NCBI GenBank assembly: GCA_945917985.1
Contig: CAMEIH010000004.1
Coordinates: 17,456 to 81,455 of the forward strand
Reading direction: 5' to 3'
Source of the DNA: an uncultured Clostridium sp.
GTDB lineage: Bacteria; Bacillota; Clostridia; Lachnospirales; Lachnospiraceae
Length of the DNA: 64,000 nt
Below the pieces are notes generated by a model. That model was not told where the DNA came from and ran no database searches. It saw nothing but the letters and a program-made list of their open reading frames with translations. The translations under genes and the position numbers were made by a program. Positions within the stretch are counted from its first letter, which is position 1. Each line of letters starts with the position of its first letter. This document shows positions 35,386 to 44,105 of the stretch, piece by piece.

Positions 35386-35452
35386 TAAGAGGATATACAT
35401 GCCTGCTTTGCATAAGCACTCTGACGAAAACAGATAAGATCAGATCATGTAA

Positions 35453-35497
35453 AAAGCGGTTAGTTTGCCGGTATTTTACCGACAGACTGACCGCTTT
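35453..35497. terminator. Bidirectional terminator between convergent genes
   Basis: AAAGCGGT (35453-35460) pairs with ACCGCTTT (35490-35497) and the stem continues imperfectly through TAGT/ACTG to a CCGGTA-TTTTACCG tip. The minus-strand tail is TTTTTAC. It lies between the DUF4097 gene and the ECF gene. Confidence 0.8.
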
Positions 35498-35526
35498 ATG
35501 TATAGGAAATGAATTGAGTAAACCTG

Positions 35527-36126
35527 TTATTTTGCGTCCTTCTCTTTAGATAAGGTGAAGAAAAGACCTGCTTTTTTCAGTGCGGGACGAAGTGCCATAT
35601 AAATAATGACAGAGACAACGGCAGATAAAAAAGCGTTGACAGAAGTAGAAAATATATTTACGACTAATGTCAATTCGGCCGCGGGCTTTCCTAAGATAAG
35701 GAGCTTGTAAAAATATCCTACCAGGGGATCAAAAATTACATTGAATAAAAGGCCGCCCACAGAAGCTATAATAGTCCAGGTCAAAACTTTTCCGGTATTT
35801 TTTTCAATAGTAATCTTGCCAATCTTATGTGCGATCAGACCGGTGATCAGACCAATGCAGAATTTCAGGATAAAGGTTTTGGGGGCATATACAATGTAAA
35901 CCGGATCAAGAAGGTCACCGATGGTCATACCGATGGCACCGCCGAGACCACCGTAGAAGCCGCCAAGAAGCAAGGCACCAAGAACACAGACCGCATTTCC
36001 CAAATGAATGGAAGTGGCATCGCCACCGGGAAGCATGATCTTAAACTGTAAAAAGGTAAATACCACATAAGATAAAGCGGCCATCAGACCGGTTAATGCA
36101 ACTTTTTGAGCTGTTTGATTTTTCAT
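35527..36126 (-). CDS. ECF transporter S component
   Basis: A 199-residue membrane protein. The start at 36126 follows GGAGG; the frame is open for 25 more codons upstream without a ribosome site. Five or six hydrophobic helices are present, with HLGNAVCVLGALLLGG, GAIGMTIGDLLDP and APKTFILKFCIGL, the pattern of the ECF-type riboflavin-transporter-like S family (PF07155). S components bind a vitamin and dock to the shared EcfAA'T module, whose genes are not in the window. No FMN, TPP or other vitamin riboswitch is seen upstream, so the substrate is not assigned. A TATAAT element lies at 36190-36185 on the minus strand. Confidence 0.9.
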   Translation of the reverse strand: MKNQTAQKVALTGLMAALSYVVFTFLQFKIMLPGGDATSIHLGNAVCVLGALLLGGFYGGLGGAIGMTIGDLLDPVYIVYAPKTFILKFCIGLITGLIAHKIGKITIEKNTGKVLTWTIIASVGGLLFNVIFDPLVGYFYKLLILGKPAAELTLVVNIFSTSVNAFLSAVVSVIIYMALRPALKKAGLFFTLSKEKDAK

Positions 36127-36286
36127 AATAGTTTTTCCTCCGTTTCTGTTGCTTTGTTGTATCATAGTAAAACACAAGGGTGGCATTATAAAAAGTGCCA
36201 AATTAAAACTTTTTGACCATGCCAGTTGAAAGGCGCAAAGAATTGATGTAGGATAGATGAAAGAAAAGAAGGAGTGAGTGTGTCAA

Positions 36287-36991
36287 ATGTTGGGAAAAAG
36301 AGGCATCAGTGGCAGTACGCTGAAGATCATTGCAATGATATCCATGCTCATTGACCATATTGCTTATATTGTGATAGCGCCTGCTGTCAGAGTGAACGGC
36401 CTGGATAGTTCCATATATACTTTGTATCGTGCTATGCGCGGTGTAGGAAGAATTGCTTTTCCTATCTATTGTTTTCTGCTGACGGAAGGTTTCTTTAGAA
36501 CTCATGACAGAAAAAAATATGCGTTTCGGCTCTTATTGTTTGCATTGATTTCGGAGATACCGTATGACCTTGCTTTCTATCATTCAATCAGGTATTTCGG
36601 GCACAGCAATGTCTTTTTTTCTTTGCTGCTTGGAGTTATTATGATGTCATTGATGGAAAAAGCCCAAAATCATTTCCGGGATTATCGGATCGTTATCATG
36701 ATATATCTTGCGGTCATTGCAGCATGCGGGATATGTGCGGAGTGGATTCATTGTGAATACGGAATAAAAGGAATCATTGCAATTGCACTTCTTTATCTGT
36801 TTCGAATGAGTAAAGAAGAACAGATTATTGCAGGCTGCGTTGCCTTTTGCTGGGAACCTGCAGCCTTGGCTGCTTTTCCGTTTATTGCTTTTTATAACGG
36901 AAGGCGTGGGAGCAATCTGAAATATTTTTTTTATGCATTTTATCCGGTGCATATCTTATTCCTGTATTTCCTGTGTTATCTGATTTACTAG
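36287..36991 (+). CDS. TraX-family membrane protein
   Basis: A 234-residue polytopic protein from ATG 36287 (GTG 36278 is an alternative start; AAGGAG lies 3 bp before the GTG and 12 bp before the ATG). The opening GISGSTLKIIAMISMLIDHI and later RIAFPIYCFLLTEGFFRT, LLFALISEIPYDLAF and a C-terminal FYPVHILFLY match TraX, named for F-pilin N-acetylation. Chromosomal TraX homologues of Firmicutes occur without any conjugation genes, as here, and may acylate an unknown envelope substrate. About eight membrane helices are seen. It is divergent from the ECF gene and monocistronic. Confidence 0.88.
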   Translation: MLGKRGISGSTLKIIAMISMLIDHIAYIVIAPAVRVNGLDSSIYTLYRAMRGVGRIAFPIYCFLLTEGFFRTHDRKKYAFRLLLFALISEIPYDLAFYHSIRYFGHSNVFFSLLLGVIMMSLMEKAQNHFRDYRIVIMIYLAVIAACGICAEWIHCEYGIKGIIAIALLYLFRMSKEEQIIAGCVAFCWEPAALAAFPFIAFYNGRRGSNLKYFFYAFYPVHILFLYFLCYLIY

Positions 36992-37069
36992 GGAGAACCG
37001 ACGTTATTATTTGGAATTCTTATCAAAATATAAAATATCTGATAAATTTATTAAATAATAAAAATAGAA

Positions 37070-37135
37070 TTGACATTCTTTTTTAAATAGGCATATAATG
37101 TCAAAAGATTAACTAGTTAAATATTAATTAATTAA
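37070..37135 (+). promoter_or_regulatory. marR promoter with two palindromic operators
   Basis: TTGACA (37070-37075), 18-bp spacer, TATAAT (37094-37099). Just downstream lie the perfect palindromes TTAACTAGTTAA (37109-37120) and TTAATTAATTAA (37124-37135), likely sites for autoregulation by the MarR protein encoded next. Confidence 0.7.
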
Positions 37136-37154
37136 CAAAGGAGGCGTAAGTCCT

Positions 37155-37607
37155 GTGGAGGAACAGAAACATAGGATTGTTCACATGTTTGGGGTTACAG
37201 ACAGAACCTTGAAACGTTCTATCGCCAAGAAAGTGGAAAATACAGGCGTCTATCGCAGTCAGCACAGGCTCCTGATGATACTGGGAAAACATCCGGATTG
37301 TTCCCAGACAGAACTGGCGGAAAGATTGGAAATTTCGCCGGCTGCCGTTGCTGTTTCACTGAAAAAGCTTGAAAAATCAGGGTTTATCAGCAGACAGTGC
37401 CAAGAAAATGACAATCGTGTCAATCAAGTGGTTATCACAGAAAAGGGATGGAAGACCATTGACTTAAGTACTCAATACTTCAGGGAAATGGAAAATGCCT
37501 TTTTAAATGACTTTTCGGAAGAAGAATTGAAGCAGCTTCAAAACTTTTTAGAGCGCATGATAAAAAATGGGGAAGATTATTATCAAACATTAATAAAGCA
37601 GGAATAA
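37155..37607 (+). CDS. MarR-family transcriptional regulator
   Basis: A 150-residue winged-helix protein starting at a GTG with AAAGGAGGCG about 8 bp upstream. HRLLMILGKHPDCSQTELAERLEISPAAVAVSLKKLEKSGFI is cut here to its parts: helix-turn-helix (SQTELAERLEIS, AAVAVSLKKLEKSG) and wing (RVNQVVITEKGWK). The C-terminal helices dimerise. It lies 40 bp before two ABC exporter genes on the same strand and probably represses the three-gene operon, released by the exporter's substrate; this is the usual arrangement for such drug pumps. Confidence 0.93.
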   Translation: MEEQKHRIVHMFGVTDRTLKRSIAKKVENTGVYRSQHRLLMILGKHPDCSQTELAERLEISPAAVAVSLKKLEKSGFISRQCQENDNRVNQVVITEKGWKTIDLSTQYFREMENAFLNDFSEEELKQLQNFLERMIKNGEDYYQTLIKQE

Positions 37608-37647
37608 AAAAGTAAATGAAAATAAAAAGAAAGGGAACAGACTAATC

Positions 37648-39384
37648 ATGAAAAGATACTGGAAATATATTAAGCCGTACTTATCATCTTTTATTCTCGG
37701 ACCGATTCTCATGATTGTTGAGGTGATCGGAGAAGTATTATTGCCTAAGTACATGGCCAATATTATTAACATCGGTGCGGCTAACCGGGATGTGCCGTAT
37801 ATCATCGGAATGGGTATTGTTATGGTGATCACCGCAGTCCTTATGGCAGTAGGAGGAGTGGGCGGTGCCTATTTTGGGGCAAAGGCAGCAGTCAGTTTTG
37901 CGGCAGACCTCAGAAGTGATGTGTTTGCAAAAGTACAGAAATTTTCTTTTGCGAACCTTGACAAGTTCAGTACCGGTTCTCTGGTGACAAGGCTGACAAA
38001 TGATATCACGCAGGTACAAAACCTGATCAATATGGCACTTCGTATGATGCTCCGTGCTCCCGGTATGCTGATCGGGGCGTTGATCATGGCTTTTATTATG
38101 AATGCACAGCTGGCACTTGTGGTGCTTGTCGTGATTCCTGTTTTGGTTACGCTCATCATTCTTGTCATCCGTGTGGCTTTTCCGAGGTTTGACGTGATGC
38201 AGAAAAAATTGGATGTCTTAAACTCTAATATCCAGGAAATGTTGACAAATGTGCGTGTGATCAAATCCTTTGTAAGAGGAGAGTATGAGGAAAATAAATT
38301 TGCCGAATCCAATGAGGATTTAAAGCAGGCGAGTCTGAATGCATTTAAGGTAGTTATTCTGAATATGCCCATCATGATGCTGATGATGAACCTGACTACA
38401 CTTGGTGTTGTATGGTTTGGAGGCAGACAGATTCTTGCGGGAAATATGCCGGTAGGTGACCTGACCGCATTTACTTCTTATATTGTACAGATTTTGATGT
38501 CCCTGATGATGCTTGCCATGGTGCTTTTGCAGAGTTCAAGAGCACTGGCTTCTCTGCATCGTATCGCGGATGTTTTGGATACGGAAGTGGATCTGACGGA
38601 TGAGAATTGTGCGCTTCCTGAAAAGACAGTAAGCAGCGGCAAGGTGGAATTTAAGGATGTTTCCTTCCGGTACTATAAAGACAGTCAGGAAAAGGTTCTC
38701 GATCATGTGACCTTTACCGTGGAAAGTGGTCAGACTCTTGGCATCATCGGTTCCACCGGAAGCGGAAAAACGACTCTGGTGCAGATGATCCCCAGACTCT
38801 ATGACACGGATGAGGGAGCAGTTTTTGTAGACGGTGTCAATGTCAGAGATTATTCGCTGAAAAATCTCCGGGAAGGAGTTGGGATGGTGCTTCAGAAAAA
38901 TGTGCTTTTCTCAGGCACCATCATGGAAAACCTGTTGTGGGGCGATGAAAAAGCATCCCCGGAGGAAATCAGACAGGCTGCAAAGGAAGCCCAGCCGGAT
39001 GACTTTGTGACGAATTTTACGAATGGTTATGAGACAGAGCTTGGACAGGGCGGTGTCAATGTGTCAGGTGGACAGAAGCAGAGGCTATGTATTGCGAGGG
39101 CACTTCTGAAAAAGCCCAAGATATTGATCCTTGATGATTCGACCAGTGCGGTTGATACCGCTACGGAGGCTAAGATCAGGGAAAGCTTTACCGGTACTTT
39201 GAAGGATACCACGAAGATCATTATTGCCCAGAGAATCACTTCTGTGATGGAAGCAGATGAGATACTGGTGCTGGATGAGGGCAGGATTGCAGGCAAGGGT
39301 ACACATACTGAATTGCTGAAAAACTGCGAAGCTTATCAGGAAATCTATTATTCTCAGATGGACAGGGAGGTAAGCGCATCATGA
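37648..39384 (+). CDS. Heterodimeric ABC multidrug exporter, subunit with degenerate catalytic site
   Basis: A 578-residue type I ABC exporter half: six membrane helices (1-310) and an ATPase domain. Walker A is GSTGSGKTT and the signature is the canonical VSGGQ. The Walker B Asp496 is followed by Asp497 (LILDDSTSAVD) where an active site has Glu. That substitution marks the degenerate-site subunit of heterodimers such as TM287/288, BmrCD and LmrCD. The partner overlaps it by 4 bp. The pair would export lipophilic drugs or a lipid. Regulation is by the MarR gene upstream. Confidence 0.94.
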   Translation: MKRYWKYIKPYLSSFILGPILMIVEVIGEVLLPKYMANIINIGAANRDVPYIIGMGIVMVITAVLMAVGGVGGAYFGAKAAVSFAADLRSDVFAKVQKFSFANLDKFSTGSLVTRLTNDITQVQNLINMALRMMLRAPGMLIGALIMAFIMNAQLALVVLVVIPVLVTLIILVIRVAFPRFDVMQKKLDVLNSNIQEMLTNVRVIKSFVRGEYEENKFAESNEDLKQASLNAFKVVILNMPIMMLMMNLTTLGVVWFGGRQILAGNMPVGDLTAFTSYIVQILMSLMMLAMVLLQSSRALASLHRIADVLDTEVDLTDENCALPEKTVSSGKVEFKDVSFRYYKDSQEKVLDHVTFTVESGQTLGIIGSTGSGKTTLVQMIPRLYDTDEGAVFVDGVNVRDYSLKNLREGVGMVLQKNVLFSGTIMENLLWGDEKASPEEIRQAAKEAQPDDFVTNFTNGYETELGQGGVNVSGGQKQRLCIARALLKKPKILILDDSTSAVDTATEAKIRESFTGTLKDTTKIIIAQRITSVMEADEILVLDEGRIAGKGTHTELLKNCEAYQEIYYSQMDREVSAS

Positions 39385-41372
39385 AGCAGGAAAAATTAGA
39401 GTACTTACAGAAAAAATATGAGAGCAGACTTACCCCGGTGGATGAAAAAATGCTGGAAAAACAGGCCCAGCCCAAAAGTGGTCCCGGACATAAGCATGCA
39501 GGACATCTGGCAGCAGGCAAGCCAAAGAATATGAAAAAAACAATGGGAAGACTGTTTTCCTACATTTCGGACAGTAAATGGAAGCTTGGACTTGTGATCA
39601 TCTGTATTATAGCAGGTACGGCGGCCAATCTGGCAGGCTCTTATGTACTGCGTCCGATTATTAATGGCCTTACTTCAGAGAATGGAAGTGTTGCTTTTCT
39701 TTTTAAAGGGATTCTTGTCATGCTTTGCATTTATCTCGTGGCAGTTTTGGCACAGTATCTGCAGCAGAGAATCATGATCGGAATCTCCCAGAATGCGATA
39801 CAGAAGCTGCGCAATGATCTGTTCCGCAAGCTGCAGAATCTTCCGGTGCGCTATTATGATACCAATAATCACGGTGATATCATGAGCCGGTTTACCAACG
39901 ATGTGGATGCCGTGGGAGAAATGCTTAACAATACGGTTGTTCAGCTGATTTCAGGTTCTATCAGTATTATAGGAACGCTTGCACTGATGATCTATACCAA
40001 TATCTGGCTGACGCTCATCACCGTTGTCATGATTCCGGTGATGATGAAAGCGGTACAGTTTGTAGGGAAAAAGAGCCGAAAATATTATAAGGCACAGCAG
40101 GCGGCAATCGGCACCATCAATGGTTATATAGAAGAGACCGTGACAGGGCAGAAGGTGGTAAAAGTATTCTGCCATGAGGACAGTGCAGAGGAAGAATTTG
40201 AATATCTGAACAATGACCTTAGAGGAAAGCAGATCAAGGCGCAGTTTTTCGGAGGAATCATGGGACCTGTCATGGGAAATTTAGGTCAGGTGAGCTATTC
40301 CCTTACGGCTGCCATCGGAGGAATTCTCTGTGTTCTTCGCGGCTTTGATATCGGCGGACTTACGGTATTTGTTAATTATTCCAGACAGTTTTCCCGTCCT
40401 ATTAATGAAGTTGCCATGCAGGTAAATACCATTTTTTCCGCACTTGCCGGTGCAGAGCGTGTGTTTGCTGTCATGGATGCAGATACGGAAAAAGAGGATG
40501 CTCCAAATGCAATCAGAATTGAAGAAAATATAGAGGGTAAGACCTGCTATGTAATTCCAAAAGATAATGCAGTGGCAAAGCAGGAAGAGATCCTCACAGA
40601 CATCGTGAAGGAAGATAAGGATTTTTATTACAAGGAGATGAAAGGCGCTGTCACCCTTACGGATGTAACCTTTGGATATAATCCGGATAAGACGATTTTA
40701 AAGCATGTCTCTCTGTATGCAAAGTCGGGACAGAAAATTGCTTTTGTAGGTTCTACGGGTGCAGGAAAAACTACCATCACCAATCTGATCAACCGTTTTT
40801 ACGATATTGATTCGGGAAGTATTACGATTGACGGAATTCCTGTTACGGAGCTTGAAAGAGACTCTCTTCGCCGGAACATTTCCATGGTTTTACAGGATAC
40901 CCATCTGTTTACGGGAACGGTTCGAGACAATATCCGTTACGGAAGGCTGGATGCCACGGATGAAGAGGTGGAACAGGCAGCACGGACAGCAAGTGCCCAT
41001 TCCTTTATCATGCGTCTTGAGCACGGATATGATACCATGCTGGAGGGAGACGGTGCCAACTTGAGTCAGGGTCAGAGACAGCTCATCAATATTGCAAGAG
41101 CTGCTATTTCCAAGGCGCCTATCCTGATACTGGATGAAGCTACAAGCTCTGTGGATACCAGGACAGAGAAGCATATCGAGAAGGGAATGGACCGTCTGAT
41201 GGCGCAGAGAACCACACTTGTGATAGCGCACAGACTGTCTACCGTAAGAAATGCCAATGCCATTATGGTTCTTGAAAACGGTGAGATTATTGAGCGTGGG
41301 GATCATGATGATCTGCTTGCACAAAAGGGACGGTATTATGAGTTGTATACCGGATTGAGTGAGCTTGATTAG
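39381..41372 (+). CDS. Heterodimeric ABC multidrug exporter, catalytic subunit
   Basis: A 663-residue partner. It has an N-terminal cytosolic extension of about 55 residues with a His/Lys-rich patch, six membrane helices, a longer linker between the membrane and ATPase domains, and an ATPase with Walker A GSTGAGKTT. The Walker B LILDEATSSVD keeps the catalytic Glu586, but the signature is LSQGQ instead of LSGGQ. The two changes are complementary to those of the first subunit, so one site is active and one degenerate, as in TM287/288. It ends the operon; the 150-bp hairpin starting 13 bp after the stop may also terminate it. Confidence 0.94.
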   Translation: MKQEKLEYLQKKYESRLTPVDEKMLEKQAQPKSGPGHKHAGHLAAGKPKNMKKTMGRLFSYISDSKWKLGLVIICIIAGTAANLAGSYVLRPIINGLTSENGSVAFLFKGILVMLCIYLVAVLAQYLQQRIMIGISQNAIQKLRNDLFRKLQNLPVRYYDTNNHGDIMSRFTNDVDAVGEMLNNTVVQLISGSISIIGTLALMIYTNIWLTLITVVMIPVMMKAVQFVGKKSRKYYKAQQAAIGTINGYIEETVTGQKVVKVFCHEDSAEEEFEYLNNDLRGKQIKAQFFGGIMGPVMGNLGQVSYSLTAAIGGILCVLRGFDIGGLTVFVNYSRQFSRPINEVAMQVNTIFSALAGAERVFAVMDADTEKEDAPNAIRIEENIEGKTCYVIPKDNAVAKQEEILTDIVKEDKDFYYKEMKGAVTLTDVTFGYNPDKTILKHVSLYAKSGQKIAFVGSTGAGKTTITNLINRFYDIDSGSITIDGIPVTELERDSLRRNISMVLQDTHLFTGTVRDNIRYGRLDATDEEVEQAARTASAHSFIMRLEHGYDTMLEGDGANLSQGQRQLINIARAAISKAPILILDEATSSVDTRTEKHIEKGMDRLMAQRTTLVIAHRLSTVRNANAIMVLENGEIIERGDHDDLLAQKGRYYELYTGLSELD

Positions 41373-41384
41373 AGAGATGTTGAG

Positions 41385-41534
41385 AATATCCTGAAATATT
41401 GTCTTCTTTAACCCTATGCGCTATGCACTTTGCCAAGCCCAGGGAAAAGCCCAATCGGGCAAAGGCCCTCATGGGCTTTTGGTCTTGGCTCCGTAGCGCA
41501 TAAGGCTTACTGAAGACAATATATTCAGGATATT
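41385..41534. repeat. 150-bp near-perfect long inverted repeat (giant hairpin)
   Basis: AATATCCTGAA (41385-41395) pairs with TTCAGGATATT (41524-41534). ATATTGTCTTC (41396-41406) pairs with GAAGACAATAT (41512-41522), with one bulged A. TATGCGCTA pairs with TAGCGCATA, GCCAAG with CTTGGC, AAAAGCCCA with TGGGCTTTT, and GGGC with GCCC at the tip. The whole element folds on itself with few mismatches. It lies between the exporter gene and the 3' end of a truncated transposase-like gene. It has no coding capacity. It may be a MITE-like element or structured RNA. Confidence 0.75.
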
Positions 41535-41548
41535 TTGACATCCGATAA

Positions 41549-41998
41549 TTAAAGAATAGGAAATTCAAGTTCTGCTAAGACAGAATTAACATATTCGATG
41601 GAGAGATGAAGTTCCCCGGATATCATTTCAGGAGTTTTCCCCTGACATTTTAATTTGAAAATGTTCCGTTCAGCAGTTGTCTTGTCACGTTCGGCAATGA
41701 CGTTGTTACGTTCGGCAACGATGTCGTTGAGCTCGGCAGCGGCCTTGGCTTTTTCTGCTCTTGCTTCTTGAAGCTCTGCTTTTGCCGTTTCCAGCTCGGA
41801 CTTTGCCTGTTCAGCTTCCTCTTTCAGCTCAGATACCATAAGTCGTTCCATGTTTTTGTCCATGATATACAGTTCTTCTGATAACATACCGATCAACTCC
41901 TCCGGATTTTTCACAAAATCTGCAATTTCCTGATAGATAGAGGCAAAGCTGGGAAATCCATCAAGAACCTTTGAAAATTTGTAATATTTATTATGAAA
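41549..41998 (-). pseudogene. Truncated Rpn / PD-(D/E)XK-type transposase gene, C-terminal remnant
   Basis: Read on the minus strand the open frame runs from a stop at 42001-41999 to a TAA at 41549 and has no good start; a GTG at 41914 lacks a ribosome site. The translation YYKFSKVLDGFPSFASIY, QEIADFVKNPEELIGMLSE, LYIMDKNMERLMVSELKEE followed by a long Glu/Ala coiled coil and GKTPEMISGELHLSIEYVNSVL is the C-terminal part of Rpn-family recombination-promoting nucleases (PD-(D/E)XK transposase family). The nuclease domain is missing. Upstream DNA is AT-rich and non-coding. It is therefore a remnant. A small expressed coiled-coil protein of 121 residues from the GTG cannot be ruled out. Confidence 0.75.
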
Positions 41999-42207
41999 TT
42001 AAGTCTACAGGAAAAACGATATAATGTCAATATAATGACATATTTTTAATAAATGTTTCATAAAAAAGATATAAATACCCGTCTGCGGGACTGTAATTAT
42101 TAAAAAAATGTAAAAAATAATTTACCTTATTTGACTAAAATACTATTTAGTAAACATCTAAATCATAGTATAATGGTTGCATTATGAAAAAAGATGAGGA
42201 GATCGTG

Positions 42208-43275
42208 ATGAAAAAAGTAAAAGAGGTTTTGAGGGAAATATTTATCGATGGACTCAGTGGCATGGCGACCGGACTATTCGCTACGCTGATCATTGGCACC
42301 ATTATTCAGCAGGTGGGTAATCTGATTCCCGGCATGATTGGAGATTATCTTTATCTGATCGGAAAAATAGCCGGTGTGGTGACCGGTGCAGGCATCGGTG
42401 TGGGAGTTGCACTCCGATTGAAAGCCAGCCCGCTGACAACCGTTTCGGCGGCGACTGCCGGTATGGTGGGTGCATTTGCGAGCAAGATTATTGCAGGAAC
42501 CGTGCTTGTAGAGGGCGGCATGTGCCTGGCGGGAGTGGGAGAACCCCTCGGTGCATTCCTTGCGGTTATCACCTGTGTCTATATGGGGCGTCTTGTATCG
42601 GGCAGGACAAAAGTGGATATTCTCGTAACTCCCTTTGTATGCATCGTTTCCGGTTCGGCGGTGGGACTGCTCCTCGGACCGGGCATTTCCGGTTTCATGA
42701 CATGGCTTGGTTCTATTATCAACTGGGGAACGGAACAGGCACCCTTTCTCATGGGAATCGTGGTATCCGTGCTGATGGGAATGATTTTGACACTGCCGAT
42801 CAGTTCTGCGGCTCTCGGTATTATACTGGGACTGAATGGTATTGCTGCCGGAGCAGCTACGGCAGGGTGCTGTGCCAATATGATCGGATTTGCAGTGGCC
42901 TCTTTCAGAGAAAATAAAGTAAACGGTCTGCTGGCTCAGGGACTTGGCACCAGCATGCTGCAGATTGGAAATATTGTGAAAAAGCCTGTTATCTGGCTCC
43001 CGGCAATCATTACCTCTGCCATTTTGGGACCGGTTTCCACCTGTGTGCTGCATATGACTAACAATGCCACCGGCTCCGGGATGGGAACCGCAGGACTCGT
43101 AGGCCAGATCAATGCCTATCAGACCATGGTGGGTGAGGGAGTGGCTCCGGGTATCGTACTGCTTCAGATCATCCTGATGCATATTCTCCTGCCGGCAATC
43201 CTTTCCTTTCTTATTTCCGAGGTAATGAGGAAAAAAGGATGGATTCAGAACGGCGATATGAAGCTGGATGTTTAG
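42208..43275 (+). CDS. PTS sugar transporter subunit IIC (PF13303 type), orphan
   Basis: A 355-residue membrane protein; the start at 42208 follows AGGAG, while the ATG at 42184 has no ribosome site. About ten Gly-rich hydrophobic helices run through it, with GIGVGVALRLKASPLTTVSAATAG, GEPLGAFLAVI, LTLPISSAALGIILGL and GTAGLVGQINAY (each within the family's common pattern). This is the PTS_EIIC_2 family. No IIA or IIB component is nearby and no catabolic gene, so it must work with components encoded elsewhere or act differently. A TATAAT lies at 42169-42174. The region 41999-42180 upstream is AT-rich. Confidence 0.85.
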   Translation: MKKVKEVLREIFIDGLSGMATGLFATLIIGTIIQQVGNLIPGMIGDYLYLIGKIAGVVTGAGIGVGVALRLKASPLTTVSAATAGMVGAFASKIIAGTVLVEGGMCLAGVGEPLGAFLAVITCVYMGRLVSGRTKVDILVTPFVCIVSGSAVGLLLGPGISGFMTWLGSIINWGTEQAPFLMGIVVSVLMGMILTLPISSAALGIILGLNGIAAGAATAGCCANMIGFAVASFRENKVNGLLAQGLGTSMLQIGNIVKKPVIWLPAIITSAILGPVSTCVLHMTNNATGSGMGTAGLVGQINAYQTMVGEGVAPGIVLLQIILMHILLPAILSFLISEVMRKKGWIQNGDMKLDV

Positions 43276-43382
43276 CTTTGTAAATGGTGCGGCTGAATTA
43301 CAAAATAATGGCAAAACTACCCTTTTGGACAGTTCCTTTTTGAAAAAACATTTGGTATAATGCTGTTGACAAGGGGTGCAAT

Positions 43383-44105
43383 ATGAAAATTTATATTTGT
43401 GATGATTCTAAAATGGATCTGGCAAGACTGCATCACTATTTGAAAAAGTATGCGCAGTCTGAGAAAATCGATATCGAGGTGGAAGAGTTTTTGGCTGCCG
43501 CAGATATGCTTTCGGCACATGCAAAGGCAAAGGAAAAGCCGGTCCTGATTTTTCTGGATATTTATATGAATCAGATGGACGGCATGGAAGCGGCGAAGAA
43601 GCTTCGCAGCATGGGGGTAGGTACGAGTATTGTATTTACCACATCCTCCAAGGAACATGCCATGGATGCCTTTCAGGTCTACGCCGACGGTTATCTGGTG
43701 AAGCCGTTTGATTATGATAGCTTTCTGCATGCCATTAGCAAAGTGAGCAGCAGGCTGCACACAGATTACAAAATGATCGATGTGAGAATAGATAGGATGA
43801 ACCGCAAATTCCGCATCAAGGATATCTGTTTTGCAGAGACGGAAAACCATAGTGTTCAGATCCATTGCACGGATAATGTATACCGTGCCAGCATTACAAT
43901 GGAAGGAATGAAAGAACTGATCGGTGAGGAAGCTTCCTTTATTATGTGCGGAAGAAGCTACCTCATCAATCTTGATTATGTGGAATCAGTGGACAGTGAA
44001 ATGATCTATATGAAGGATCAGGAAACGATTCCCATACCGGTGCGCCTCCGGAAGCAGATCAAAGAACAGTATCAGCAGTATTTGCTGGGAAAGCAGGCAC
44101 CATGA
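43383..44105 (+). CDS. LytTR-family response regulator
   Basis: A 240-residue regulator. Residues 1-120 are a receiver domain with phosphoacceptor Asp59 (LIFLDIYMN), Thr in VFTTSSKEH and Lys in YLVKPFD. Residues 140-235 are a LytTR DNA-binding domain (ICFAETENHSVQIHCTD, FIMCGRSYLINLDYVES). Such regulators control extracellular or surface functions through direct-repeat sites. No LytS/AgrC kinase is adjacent; the next gene is a lone Hpt overlapping by 4 bp, and a hybrid kinase is 7.7 kb downstream. An extended -10 (TGGTATAAT, 43353-43361) precedes it. Confidence 0.93.
   Translation: MKIYICDDSKMDLARLHHYLKKYAQSEKIDIEVEEFLAAADMLSAHAKAKEKPVLIFLDIYMNQMDGMEAAKKLRSMGVGTSIVFTTSSKEHAMDAFQVYADGYLVKPFDYDSFLHAISKVSSRLHTDYKMIDVRIDRMNRKFRIKDICFAETENHSVQIHCTDNVYRASITMEGMKELIGEEASFIMCGRSYLINLDYVESVDSEMIYMKDQETIPIPVRLRKQIKEQYQQYLLGKQAP

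Noticed and set aside
36180..36205. Sigma-54 promoter (TGGCAC) before the ECF gene
   Set aside because: The -12 GC element is not at the needed spacing; the TATAAT nearby explains the region better.
36287..36991. Conjugative element indicated by TraX
   Set aside because: No relaxase, coupling protein, type IV secretion gene or integrase is near; chromosomal TraX homologues occur without them.
42274..43314. A 346-codon minus-strand open frame opposite the PTS IIC gene
   Set aside because: Composition (His, Arg, Ser, Gly, Asn rich, no hydrophobic core) is that of an antisense shadow of a Gly/Ala/Ile-rich membrane protein.
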